Shown: in pieces, positions 36,962-45,283 of the stretch
How positions within the stretch are numbered: position 1 is the first letter of the stretch
Layout: each line of letters begins with the position of its first letter
Assembly (NCBI GenBank): GCA_024413595.1
Contig: JAKSUC010000008.1
Coordinates: forward strand, 27,517-91,516
Direction of reading: 5' to 3'
DNA from: Bacteroidales bacterium
Lineage (GTDB): Bacteria; Bacteroidota; Bacteroidia; Bacteroidales; UBA3824
Length of the DNA: 64,000 bases
Notes under the pieces: model-generated
What the model was told of the DNA's origin: nothing
Databases searched by the model: none
Seen by the model: only the letters and a program-made list of their open reading frames with translations
Program-made: the position numbers and the translations under genes

Positions 36962-38425
36962 ATGATAACATCAAAGCTATTTATCAAGTACCTTCAAGAT
37001 CCATCTCTACTTAATGAAGGTAATATTGTAGAGATTGAATCGTTGACAAAACAATATCCGTTTTTTTCAACTGCACATTTGTTGTATTTGCAAGCTCTGA
37101 ATAAAATTAACCCGAAAGTGGCCATAGAAAAACTTCCGGTTGAGACTCTATTTATTGCAGATCGCTCGGTTTTGTATAAAATTTTACACAAGAGTGACGA
37201 TAGTAAGAAAAAAGAAAAGAATTCTGCAAAAGCTCAAAAAACTGTAAAAAATTTTACAGATAAATCTCCTGCTTCATACGAAGAATTACAAGAACGTCAT
37301 AATAATCTTGCAAATGATATGTTTGCACTTAACGACGTGAAAAAATATAACATGGTTGTTACAAATCTTAACGATAATGGCGAAGTTGATTCTCCTTTAT
37401 CGCTAGAAGAAGAAGAAAAACCTGCTCGTCCACGTCGTGAACGTCCTGAAAGAACAGAACGTCCTGAACGTACACCTAGATCTGAACGCACAGTAACTCC
37501 TGTTCAAAAAGCAGATTCTGCTGTTGAACAAAAAGTTGATAAAACAGAACCTAAAATTGAACAAAAAACAATAGTTCAAGAAACTAAAGTTGAACAAAAA
37601 GTTTCGGTTCCAGAACCTAAAGTTGTTGAACAAAAAACTATTGAAGTTAAGAAAGAAGTTGTTGAAACAAAAACAATAGAAACTAAAGTTGAAACAACTC
37701 CAAAATCTTCAAATCCAACAATAGAATCAAAACAAGAAGCTCCATCAACTGGCAAGGTTGATATCCTAACAAAAATAGCCCAACTTAAGAAAGAAAGTGT
37801 TGAAGCTACTCAAAAACGAAATTTAGCAGAAGCCTCTGCAGAAAAAGAAGCTATTGAAAAAGCCAAAGCGGAAAAAGAAGCGGCGGAAAAAGCGCAAGCG
37901 GAAGCTAAAGCCAAAGCGGAAAAAGAAGAAGCAGAGAAAAAAGTTGAAACTACAATAGAAAAAGTAGTAACAACTACAACTGTTGTAACCGAAACTATTT
38001 CAGAAACTAAACCTGTTGTTGAAAAAGTTGAGAAAAAAGAAACTATTGAAATCAAACAAGCAGAACCTATACAAACAGAAAAAAAACTTTCTGCTGCTGA
38101 ACGTTTAAAACAACGTTTAAACAAATATAAAGACGAAAAGAAAAGTAATGAAGAAAATCAAAAAAAATTAATTGACAAATTTTTAGAAGAAGCACCACGC
38201 ATTGATCGTAATAAAGAAGTTATTTCGGGCGATATGGGTGAAGAAAGTAACGTTGAACCAGAAGGTTTATGTTCTGAAAAATTGGCAGTTTTATACACAA
38301 CTCAAAAATTATATGATAAAGCTATCACTATTTATAATAAATTAATTTTGAAAAATCCAGAAAAAAGTGATTACTTTGCATCGAAAATTGAAGAAATAAA
38401 AAAATTAAATCAAAATAATAATTAA
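36962..38425 (+). CDS. low-complexity protein with C-terminal TPR-like segment
   Basis: The 487-residue cytosolic protein has three parts. Residues 1-150 form a folded N-terminus ([39 protein letters not shown]). Residues 150-390 are low complexity: an Arg/Pro/Glu stretch, Val/Glu/Lys/Thr repeats and a charged Ala/Lys/Glu helix. The last 60 residues resemble a single tetratricopeptide unit ([20 protein letters not shown]). A protein of this style commonly lies between lptE and secG in Bacteroidales; its function is not known. One short stretch (37866-37918) uses GCG for alanine six times, unlike the rest of the window. It lies 6 nt before secG, so they are co-transcribed. Confidence 0.75.
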   Translation: MITSKLFIKYLQDPSLLNEGNIVEIESLTKQYPFFSTAHLLYLQALNKINPKVAIEKLPVETLFIADRSVLYKILHKSDDSKKKEKNSAKAQKTVKNFTDKSPASYEELQERHNNLANDMFALNDVKKYNMVVTNLNDNGEVDSPLSLEEEEKPARPRRERPERTERPERTPRSERTVTPVQKADSAVEQKVDKTEPKIEQKTIVQETKVEQKVSVPEPKVVEQKTIEVKKEVVETKTIETKVETTPKSSNPTIESKQEAPSTGKVDILTKIAQLKKESVEATQKRNLAEASAEKEAIEKAKAEKEAAEKAQAEAKAKAEKEEAEKKVETTIEKVVTTTTVVTETISETKPVVEKVEKKETIEIKQAEPIQTEKKLSAAERLKQRLNKYKDEKKSNEENQKKLIDKFLEEAPRIDRNKEVISGDMGEESNVEPEGLCSEKLAVLYTTQKLYDKAITIYNKLILKNPEKSDYFASKIEEIKKLNQNNN

Positions 38426-38431
38426 AGGATT

Positions 38432-38764
38432 ATGTATCAGTTATTGACAATAGCAATAATTATTGCAGCCCTTCTTCTTATTTTAATTGTTTTAGTACAA
38501 AATTCAAAAGGAGGCGGTCTTGCATCAAATTTTGGTGTAGGAAATAGATTTGGCGGTGTTGCAGAACAAAAAAGCAAACTTGAAAGCTATACTTGGGGTT
38601 TGGTTATAGCAATTGTTGTTATGAGTATTATTAGCAGTGTTGTTGTACATCGTACAAATACAGAAACTAAAGAATCTGCTGTAAAAACTCGTTTGGTTAA
38701 TCAAAACAATGTACCTGTTCTTCCTATAGAACAAACTCCAACACAACAAACTCCAGCAAATTAA
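38432..38764 (+). CDS. secG: preprotein translocase subunit SecG
   Basis: The 110-residue SecG stimulates SecYEG-dependent protein export. Two transmembrane helices are seen (YQLLTIAIIIAALLLILIVL, about 1-22, and LVIAIVVMSIISSVVVH, about 55-72). Between them is the family motif VLVQNSKGGGLASNFG. The C-terminal 35 residues are a polar Pro/Thr/Gln-rich tail found in Bacteroidota SecG. It is the last gene of the operon and a strong bidirectional terminator follows. Confidence 0.95.
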   Translation: MYQLLTIAIIIAALLLILIVLVQNSKGGGLASNFGVGNRFGGVAEQKSKLESYTWGLVIAIVVMSIISSVVVHRTNTETKESAVKTRLVNQNNVPVLPIEQTPTQQTPAN

Positions 38765-38785
38765 TATTGTTGCTTCATAAAAAAT

Positions 38786-38820
38786 AAAAAATCGCATGTT
38801 TTTAACATGCGATTTTTTTT
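38786..38820. terminator. bidirectional terminator between secG and mtgA
   Basis: A perfect 15-bp stem (AAAAAATCGCATGTT, 38786-38800, with 38804-38818) and 3-nt loop with A and T tracts on either side serves the two converging transcripts. Confidence 0.9.
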
Positions 38821-38832
38821 ATGTAAAAATCT

Positions 38833-39570
38833 CTATAATTCAATTTTCCCCATTTTAGGCATAAGGGAAATAATTTTTGATTGACGTTTTTTTATATAAT
38901 TTGAAGGTTTAGACACCTTATATATTATAGGATTGGGTAAACATGCAGCTATTAATGCACATTGACTTTGATTTAAATTTTTTGCATGACAATTAAAATA
39001 AGTTTGAGCAGCAGCTTCGGCACCATAAACGCCTGGTCCCATTTCAATAACATTTAAATATACTTCCATAATTCGTTCTTTGCCCCAAATATTCTCTATC
39101 AAAATTGTTAAATAGGCCTCATAGGCTTTACGAACAAATGATTTTATGGGAAATAAAAAAACATTTTTGGCTGTTTGTTGACTTATTGTGCTACCTCCTC
39201 TAAAACGTTTGCCTGATTGAATATCAGCCCACGCTTTTTTTATCATATCAAAACAAAATCCATTATGTTTTTGAAAAAGATTATCTTCCGACGAAATAAC
39301 GGCACGTGTTAAATTTGGAGATATTTCTGAAAAACTTACCCACTTTTTTGTAAATTTTGGAGAATTTTCAACTCCAATATTTTCAATTGAACGCTGCAAC
39401 ATTAATGGTGTATAATATACTGGAACATACTTATATAACACAATAAAATAAATAGGCCACAATAATAAAACTACTGCAACAATAAGGAATATTCTTTTAA
39501 TAATTATACCAAATTTTCCTTTCTTCTTTTTATTTTTTATATTTTTCGTATTCTTTTTCGCGCGCACCAT
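38833..39570 (-). CDS. mtgA: monofunctional peptidoglycan glycosyltransferase
   Basis: The 245-residue GT51 enzyme polymerises lipid II into glycan strands at the outer face of the inner membrane. One N-terminal TM (about 24-45) follows a very basic segment. Motif 1 is VISSEDNLFQKHNGF (catalytic Glu in the SED triplet), motif 2 is RGGSTISQQTAKNVF, and motif 3 RKAYEAYLTILIENIW with KERIMEVYLN follows; the second catalytic Glu is in that helix. There is no transpeptidase domain. The first 41 nt overlap the end of the lytic transglycosylase gene, so the opposing peptidoglycan enzymes are translationally coupled. Confidence 0.93.
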   Translation of the reverse strand: MVRAKKNTKNIKNKKKKGKFGIIIKRIFLIVAVVLLLWPIYFIVLYKYVPVYYTPLMLQRSIENIGVENSPKFTKKWVSFSEISPNLTRAVISSEDNLFQKHNGFCFDMIKKAWADIQSGKRFRGGSTISQQTAKNVFLFPIKSFVRKAYEAYLTILIENIWGKERIMEVYLNVIEMGPGVYGAEAAAQTYFNCHAKNLNQSQCALIAACLPNPIIYKVSKPSNYIKKRQSKIISLMPKMGKIEL

Positions 39571-40498
39571 CTGCCAACACTTTAATTTTATATGTTTTTT
39601 TATCTTTGTTGGTTAGTTTTGTATCTCGCAACCACGGATTTAGTATTTTAAAAACTTTATAATTACCAGAAAATTTTTTACCAAAGTCATATAAATTAGT
39701 AATAGCACTATCAACTTCAACAGTTTCTGTTTCAATAGGTTCGTATAAATCTTTTTGTCGATAACAAAAACCATAATCATCAGGATTAGATAAAATCAAT
39801 TTAAAAGCTAAAATTCTATAAACATATCTGCCTGTTTCTGTATATAATTTAAGATTATAATAATTATTTTCGCCTTGTTGATTAATAAGTTTGTTGAGTC
39901 CACCTTGTCCACAATTATAAGCCGCAGCCGCAGAAGTCCACGAATGAAACTTATTGTAAGCTTGACGCAAATATTTACAAGCAGCTAAAGTAGATTTTTC
40001 AAAATCATATCTTTCGTCAACTTCATCATTAACTTCTAATCCCGCATCTTTAGCCGTAGCTTCAAGAATTTGCCAAAATCCAACAGCTTTTGCAGGCGAA
40101 ACAACATTGTCCATACCACTTTCAACAACACATAAAAATAAAAAGTCTTCAGGTATATTGTTTTCTTTTAATATTTTGCGCATTGCAGGGAAATAACGAT
40201 TGGCGCGTTTTATATATAAATAAGTTTCCGAATGCCAATACATCACTTTTATAATTTCTTTTTCTAAAGATTCGCGAACGTCAAAATTTTCTATAGGAAC
40301 ACGTTCTCCACAAAAATCTATTTCCTCTGGCAAAACAGGACAATAATTTGAATATTTTGATTTCATTTCGGCAACATACAAACTATCTCCGTCCTCTTTA
40401 TTAGAATGTACAAATAATTGAAATGTTGATGTACAGATAATTACAACACTTAAGATTATTCCTATTACTAGTAATATATGGCTTATTTTATTTTTCAT
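39530..40498 (-). CDS. lytic transglycosylase, SLT/MltD-like
   Basis: The 322-residue exported protein cleaves peptidoglycan glycan strands to 1,6-anhydro ends. It has an N-terminal signal-anchor (HILLVIGIILSVVIICTSTF). The catalytic domain, about residues 115-260, shows FLFLCVVESGMDN (catalytic Glu), PAKAVGFWQI, and AAAYNCGQGGLNKLI, the three SLT signature blocks. The C-terminus is a short strand-rich tail without a LysM domain, ending DGAREKEYEKYKK. It begins a two-gene operon with mtgA. A good promoter (TTG, 18 nt, TAATTTTG) precedes it. Confidence 0.9.
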   Translation of the reverse strand: MKNKISHILLVIGIILSVVIICTSTFQLFVHSNKEDGDSLYVAEMKSKYSNYCPVLPEEIDFCGERVPIENFDVRESLEKEIIKVMYWHSETYLYIKRANRYFPAMRKILKENNIPEDFLFLCVVESGMDNVVSPAKAVGFWQILEATAKDAGLEVNDEVDERYDFEKSTLAACKYLRQAYNKFHSWTSAAAAYNCGQGGLNKLINQQGENNYYNLKLYTETGRYVYRILAFKLILSNPDDYGFCYRQKDLYEPIETETVEVDSAITNLYDFGKKFSGNYKVFKILNPWLRDTKLTNKDKKTYKIKVLADGAREKEYEKYKK

Positions 40499-40544
40499 AT
40501 TTTAATTTTTTTAAGGTTGAGTATTTTGTATCTATATTTGGTTA

Positions 40545-40573
40545 CAAAATTATATTAATTATTCTAACATCAA
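40545..40573 (-). promoter_or_regulatory. promoter of the lytic transglycosylase-mtgA operon
   Basis: On the minus strand TTG (40573-40571), an 18-nt spacer and TAATTTTG (40552-40545) match the Bacteroidetes promoter, 47 nt before the ATG at 40498. Confidence 0.7.
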
Positions 40574-40656
40574 TAATATTTTGTTTATTTTTTTATAATT
40601 AAATATAGATTACGCATATTTTAAGACCTAAATAATTTTTTTTTTTGAAAAAATAG

Positions 40657-40664
40657 TACTTTTG
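40657..40664 (+). promoter_or_regulatory. Bacteroidetes -7 element for the 40690 lipoprotein operon
   Basis: TACTTTTG fits TAnnTTTG, 25 nt before the ATG at 40690. The -33 region is AT-only, so the match is partial. Confidence 0.5.
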
Positions 40665-40689
40665 TATCGTAGCTTTAATTATACATTTC

Positions 40690-41388
40690 ATGAAAATTCA
40701 TTTATCTTTTGTATTAATTTTAATATTGTTATGTGGTTGTAAAAACAATAATGATAATTATGAAATATTAATAAAATGTAATGATTGTAATAATTTAAAT
40801 ATTTCATTATGGCAACTTGTTGATACAACACTATATCCAATAGGACTTACTAAAATAGAACATAACAAAGCTATATTTAAAGGAGATGTTGTTCATCCTA
40901 CATTAATGTTTATTTATACACAAGATTGTTCTGATTATTTCCCTATTTTTGTTGAAAATTCAGAAATTGACATCGAATTTAATTATTTACGCCCATCAAA
41001 AAGTGTTGTGAGAGGTTCGCAAAGTCACAAAATTTTTAATGATTTTCTTCAATCTTATTCTGCTTACGAAGATAAAAGTATGGCTATTGAAAAAATGATA
41101 AAAAATGCTAAAGACAATTTTGACACTTTAATGGTTTTGAGTTTAGAAAACGACAAAAATAAACTTGAAATAGAAAAGACAGAATTTCAAAAACAATACA
41201 TCAAGAATAATGTTACATCTTCTGTATCAGCCTATATTTTGTCTAATAATTTAATGTATAATATCTCTTTAGACGATTTGCAATATATGCTAAATTTATT
41301 TCCTAAAGAATTTGAAAATAATATTTATATAAAAAATGCACAAAATTATCTTAACTATCTTAAAAACAATGCTAAATATGAAAGCTAA
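40690..41388 (+). CDS. lipoprotein with a DUF4369-like domain
   Basis: The 232-residue lipoprotein has a signal ending LLCGC (Cys17). Residues 25-110 form a beta-rich domain (ILIKCNDCNNLNISLWQL, KAIFKGDVVHPTLMFIYT) that resembles DUF4369, the module usually placed before a TlpA-type thioredoxin domain in Bacteroidales. Here the thioredoxin domain is absent: the C-terminal 120 residues are helical and end soon after LSLDDLQYMLNLFPKEF. It is therefore either a free-standing binding module or a shortened relative. The stop overlaps the start of the next gene by 11 nt, so the two are co-translated. Confidence 0.7.
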   Translation: MKIHLSFVLILILLCGCKNNNDNYEILIKCNDCNNLNISLWQLVDTTLYPIGLTKIEHNKAIFKGDVVHPTLMFIYTQDCSDYFPIFVENSEIDIEFNYLRPSKSVVRGSQSHKIFNDFLQSYSAYEDKSMAIEKMIKNAKDNFDTLMVLSLENDKNKLEIEKTEFQKQYIKNNVTSSVSAYILSNNLMYNISLDDLQYMLNLFPKEFENNIYIKNAQNYLNYLKNNAKYES

Positions 41389-42505
41389 ATTAACATTATT
41401 TGTAATTCTGTTAGCAATATCAAATGCAACAGCACAAACAACTGAATACACTAATGTTTATAAACATTATACAGGAAAAATAAATAATATAAATTCATCA
41501 ATAGATATATTGTTTTATGATTCAGATGTTATTGCCAATTTTTATCAAGATGGTAAAGATTTTTTTCATCTTCAAGGAATGATAAATGAAGGAAAAATTG
41601 ATTTAAGAAATTCTGACACTGATTCTGATTTTTTATTTGGCGACACTATTAATAATAGTATTTCTGGAATTTGTTTTTTAAACAATAAAAAATACACTTT
41701 GTTGTTAAAAGAAGATTATTCTAATTGTATAAAATTTAATGAAATAAATGCAAATTTACAAGATTCTGTTTTATTTCAATCAAATTCCGAAAACAAAGGT
41801 GTGGCTAATATTATGATAAATTATTTATATTATCAACCAGCATTTTATAAAAACAATCCTGTAAAACAAGATGTTAAAGATGTATTTGGAAAAGCATTTT
41901 ATGAAAAAACAACTTCTTATGTTGATGGATCTTTTTACAATCCTGAACCTTATCCTTTGATGAAATTAAAAGAAAAATTATTGATAGAAAAAAATAAATA
42001 TCATACAAATATTTTAAATCAAACATCTCAAGATAATGATTTCACTAACAATGATTTGCTTTATAATGAAGTTAATACACAAGAAATTATTTATAATAAT
42101 AAAGGTATAGTTTCTATAATAAACAATTGTTATTCATATGCAGGAGGCGCACATGGAATGTATGCTTCAGTTCCTGCTATTTTTGATGTAGAAAACAATA
42201 AGTTGCTATCCAAAGAAGATGTATTTAAACCTAATTGTGACAAAAATATAATTGATTTTATTATCAAATATTTTATTTCAATAGGAATAGCAGACGATAA
42301 AAATGATGACGAAAGCGAAGGAATTTTCAAAGATCAAATTTATATTGAAGATAATTTTTGCGTCAATAATAAATACTTTATTTTTTATTATCAACCATAC
42401 GATATTGGTAGTTACACAGATGGCGTTTATAAAGCTAAAATTAAAATATCAGATTTGTTACCTTATATTTTAGACAATTCTCCTTTACGAAGAATATTTG
42501 AATAA
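41378..42505 (+). CDS. secreted DUF3298-domain protein
   Basis: The 375-residue protein has a Sec signal (MKAKLTLFVILLAISNATAQ). The ATG at 41378 is preferred over upstream in-frame ATGs (41369, 41336) because it begins the signal. Residues 30-180 match the style of DUF4163-type N-terminal domains. The C-terminal 130 residues carry the DUF3298 pattern: CYSYAGGAHGMYASVPAIFD, LLSKEDVF, and the closing FYYQPYDIGSYTDG followed by IKISDLLPYI. This pair of domains also forms the extracellular part of RsiV-like anti-sigma factors, where it binds lysozyme; here there is no membrane anchor. Overlaps the upstream lipoprotein gene by 11 nt; a strong terminator follows. Confidence 0.78.
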   Translation: MKAKLTLFVILLAISNATAQTTEYTNVYKHYTGKINNINSSIDILFYDSDVIANFYQDGKDFFHLQGMINEGKIDLRNSDTDSDFLFGDTINNSISGICFLNNKKYTLLLKEDYSNCIKFNEINANLQDSVLFQSNSENKGVANIMINYLYYQPAFYKNNPVKQDVKDVFGKAFYEKTTSYVDGSFYNPEPYPLMKLKEKLLIEKNKYHTNILNQTSQDNDFTNNDLLYNEVNTQEIIYNNKGIVSIINNCYSYAGGAHGMYASVPAIFDVENNKLLSKEDVFKPNCDKNIIDFIIKYFISIGIADDKNDDESEGIFKDQIYIEDNFCVNNKYFIFYYQPYDIGSYTDGVYKAKIKISDLLPYILDNSPLRRIFE

Positions 42506-42515
42506 TTTAAAAAAA

Positions 42516-42560
42516 AGAATTACGAATATAAGTTTGTAGACTTATATTCGTAATTTTTTT
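42516..42560. terminator. bidirectional terminator
   Basis: A perfect 15-bp stem (AATTACGAATATAAG, 42518-42532, with 42541-42555) with an 8-nt loop is flanked by A and T tracts. It serves the converging DUF3298 and Mur ligase genes and overlaps the stop codon of the latter. Confidence 0.9.
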
Positions 42561-44118
42561 AATAAATATCAGGTAAATCATTTTCAAATAAAATAGTATC
42601 ACCTGGACGTGCTATACTATAAACATGATTTGCAGCATCCATAAGATCTGAAGCTATATATATTTTTTCTTCAGGATAGTTTTTATTTTTTAAACCTTTA
42701 TAAATTGCTTCAGTTTGTTTTTTACCAACAAGAACTGCCATATCAACACTTTCTGCTATTTGTTCTCCTAATTTTTCGTTATAATAATCTTGACGGTCTG
42801 CAAGTTCTACAATACCTGGAGTTATTACAAAACGTTGATTTGTAAATCCACTTAAAACTTGTAATGCCATTTTGGCACCTTTGGGATTTGAATTAAAAGC
42901 ATCGTCAATAATAACAATTCCTGCTGCATTAACTTTTATTTCCATTCTATGTTGAACGGCTTGAAGTTTATGAACTCCAAACGAAATTTGATCTGTTGTT
43001 AATCCCATTTTGTAGGCACAAACTATACATGCCAATATATCAGAAACATTATAATCTCCTAATAATTCTGTTTTTAAAGAAAATTTCTTTTCTCCTTTTT
43101 CATAAAAATTGAATTCTGTGCCTGATTGAGAATATACAATATCTTTTGCTACAAAATCTCCTTTATCTTCTAATGAATAATAAACCGCATTTTTATTAAT
43201 TTTAAAATTCTTAATAATTTCATAATCACCATTAAGAATAGCTAATCCATCGTTTGGCAAACTATCTATAAGTTCAAATTTTGTTTTACGAACATTTTCG
43301 ATATTTTTAAATGTATCAAGATGTTGTTCGGCAACAGATGTTAAAATTCCTATAGATGGATTTACAAGATCACAAATTTCTTTAATATCACCAATTTGTT
43401 TTGCTCCCATTTCGCAAATAAATATTTGGTGCGTAGGTTTTAAATATTCACGAATTGTTCTTACAACTCCCATGGTGGTATTAAAACTACCAGGAGTCAT
43501 TAATACATTATATTTTTGTGATAATATTGTTTCAAGAAAATGTTTTGTACTTGTTTTACCATAACTTCCTGTTATACCTATAATTATTAAATCTTTATGT
43601 TCAGAAAGTATACGTTTTGCATCGTTGATATAAAAATTATTTATGTGATTTTCTACTGGTTTTAAAATTATATTGCTTAGTGGCAAAATAGCAAATGTTA
43701 AAAATGCACAAATTGTCGCACTAAAAATTATTGACATCAACCATGTTGTTGAAAATAAAGCATATAATACAGAAACAATAGCAACAATTCCCAAAGAAGT
43801 AAAAAATAAACGTTTAGCTCTATTGGTAAAATTGAGTTTAAGTTTAGTTTTTTTTGTGAGTAATTTATATGCAAGAAAAGCATAAAATGGAACTACACTT
43901 AATAGCCATAAATTATTAAAATTAAAGAAAATAACAATAGCAATAATCCAAATAGGAATTATTTCAAAGATACGTTCTTTAGCAAAAATATTTTTTTTGA
44001 GCCATTTGGCATAACGTTCGTTTCTATAAGAGTTTTGTTGAAACATTTGAAGTTCAAAGCGCAATTTAATAATTAACCATGCACATAACAAAACAGCAAT
44101 TGCAATATTTATAATCAT
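42559..44118 (-). CDS. membrane-anchored MurF-like Mur ligase
   Basis: The 519-residue protein has two parts. Residues 1-160 hold about five hydrophobic helices (for example INIAIAVLLCAWLIIKLRF, FEIIPIWIIAIVIFF, WLLSVVPFYAFLAYKLL), so it is an inner-membrane protein. From residue 175 the sequence is a Mur ligase: P loop GITGSYGKTSTKHF, TMGVVRTIREYL, the MurF-type ICEMGA, SVAEQHLDTFKN, NGDY, DDAFNSNPKGAKMAL and a C-terminal domain with TPGIVELADRQDYYN and ILFENDLPDIY. Canonical MurF is soluble, about 450 residues, and joins D-Ala-D-Ala to UDP-MurNAc-tripeptide. An added membrane domain suggests a lipid-linked substrate or another amide bond. It lies 5 nt after an alpha/beta hydrolase gene. Domain calls are firm; the reaction is not. 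Confidence 0.8.
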   Translation of the reverse strand: MIINIAIAVLLCAWLIIKLRFELQMFQQNSYRNERYAKWLKKNIFAKERIFEIIPIWIIAIVIFFNFNNLWLLSVVPFYAFLAYKLLTKKTKLKLNFTNRAKRLFFTSLGIVAIVSVLYALFSTTWLMSIIFSATICAFLTFAILPLSNIILKPVENHINNFYINDAKRILSEHKDLIIIGITGSYGKTSTKHFLETILSQKYNVLMTPGSFNTTMGVVRTIREYLKPTHQIFICEMGAKQIGDIKEICDLVNPSIGILTSVAEQHLDTFKNIENVRKTKFELIDSLPNDGLAILNGDYEIIKNFKINKNAVYYSLEDKGDFVAKDIVYSQSGTEFNFYEKGEKKFSLKTELLGDYNVSDILACIVCAYKMGLTTDQISFGVHKLQAVQHRMEIKVNAAGIVIIDDAFNSNPKGAKMALQVLSGFTNQRFVITPGIVELADRQDYYNEKLGEQIAESVDMAVLVGKKQTEAIYKGLKNKNYPEEKIYIASDLMDAANHVYSIARPGDTILFENDLPDIY

Positions 44119-44123
44119 AATTA

Positions 44124-44882
44124 TTAGCTTTTCAAAAAGTTTTCGACAATTGATTGATAATAAGCAGGATTTTCAAGAAAACTAAAATGAGTGCAACCTG
44201 GAAAAACAACTAAACCTGCATCAGGAATAAGATTTTCCATGATTTTAGCATCAGAAACTGGAGTTGCAGTATCGTTAGCACCCCAAATTAACAAAGTAGA
44301 AGCTTTGATTTGAGGCATAACGTGTTGAAGATCTTCATCAACAACTTTTTTTAGAATTTCTTTCATCATACCAGACGCATTTTTATAATCTTCTGATGCC
44401 ATGGTATTTACAAAAGGTTTTACTAATTTTTCTGTTGCTTTTTCTCCAATTATTTTGGTAGACAGTTTTTTCATTTTTGAAAAAATTCTACTAACTGAAA
44501 TTTTAGTATTTTGAGGTTTTACACCTGCAGAGTCGGTTAAAATAACCTTTTTAATATTGTGATTTCTACTACTTAACAAAATAGAAACTCTACCACCAAA
44601 TGAATGTCCAATTAAAACAGGATCAACAAGATTAAGATTTTTGATTAAATCTTCAGTACAACAAGTATATTGTTCAACGCCCCAAACTTCTTTAGGTTCT
44701 TCACTTTTTCCAAATCCAGGAAAATCAATAGAAGTAACTCTATAATTTGTCTCTAAACCTGTTTGAAGGTTTTTCCAAATCTCAGTATTACATCCCCAAC
44801 CATGAAGAAGCAAAACATCTTGTCCTGTTCCTGTTGTTTTATAATGTACTTTAAGCCCATTAGCAATTACAAAATCGTCCAT
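44124..44882 (-). CDS. alpha/beta hydrolase paired with the Mur ligase
   Basis: The 252-residue alpha/beta hydrolase has oxyanion-hole sequence LLLHGWGCNTEIW, nucleophile elbow GHSFGG (Ser94), Asp204 in WGANDTATP and His232 in GCTHFSFLE, so the triad is complete. A cap of helices lies between residues 120 and 190. There is no signal peptide or membrane segment, so it is cytosolic. The sequence is closest in style to the MhpC/esterase branch and the substrate cannot be told. It is the first gene of a two-gene operon with the membrane Mur ligase (5-nt gap), so it may act on the same wall intermediate, or release or protect the product. Confidence 0.85.
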   Translation of the reverse strand: MDDFVIANGLKVHYKTTGTGQDVLLLHGWGCNTEIWKNLQTGLETNYRVTSIDFPGFGKSEEPKEVWGVEQYTCCTEDLIKNLNLVDPVLIGHSFGGRVSILLSSRNHNIKKVILTDSAGVKPQNTKISVSRIFSKMKKLSTKIIGEKATEKLVKPFVNTMASEDYKNASGMMKEILKKVVDEDLQHVMPQIKASTLLIWGANDTATPVSDAKIMENLIPDAGLVVFPGCTHFSFLENPAYYQSIVENFLKS

Positions 44883-45177
44883 GTAATTTATATTGAATTA
44901 TTATATAATATAAAATGCAAATGTAATGTTTTTTTGAAAATAGAGAAAATCAAAAATATAAATATGAATTTTATAATATTGATATTTTATGATTAATAAT
45001 AATGTCATAAAATCAACAAAATTTTCGAACAAATAAAAAAATCTAATAAAAATTATAAATATACATTTTTCGACTATGAATTTATAAATATAAATATTCT
45101 AAAAATAAATCAAAAAATATACACATATAAAATACTCATTTTCTTTCATTTAACATTTATTAATAAAAAAAATATAA
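44883..45177. other. intergenic stretch between divergent genes, nothing seen
   Basis: These 295 nt between the hydrolase start and the fadD operator are extremely AT-rich. No coding frame, RNA or convincing terminator was found. A promoter for the hydrolase should lie here but no TAnnTTTG/TTG pair at good spacing stands out. Confidence 0.5.
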
Positions 45178-45217
45178 TTTCGAATATTGCATATATTCGA
45201 AAAATATTTTAGCTTTG
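45178..45217 (+). promoter_or_regulatory. fadD promoter with an overlapping palindromic operator
   Basis: TTG (45187-45189), a 20-nt spacer and TAGCTTTG (45210-45217) make a good Bacteroidetes promoter. A 10-bp inverted repeat, TTTCGAATAT (45178-45187) and ATATTCGAAA (45193-45202) with a 5-nt spacer, covers the -33 box. Another TCGAATAT half-site lies at 45236-45243. This is the geometry of a repressor site; the regulator is unknown. Confidence 0.65.
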
Positions 45218-45283
45218 TGGCGTAGAAAAAAAAATCGAATATTTTTTTTATTCTATAAATTAAACAACTAAAAAAAAGAAGAT

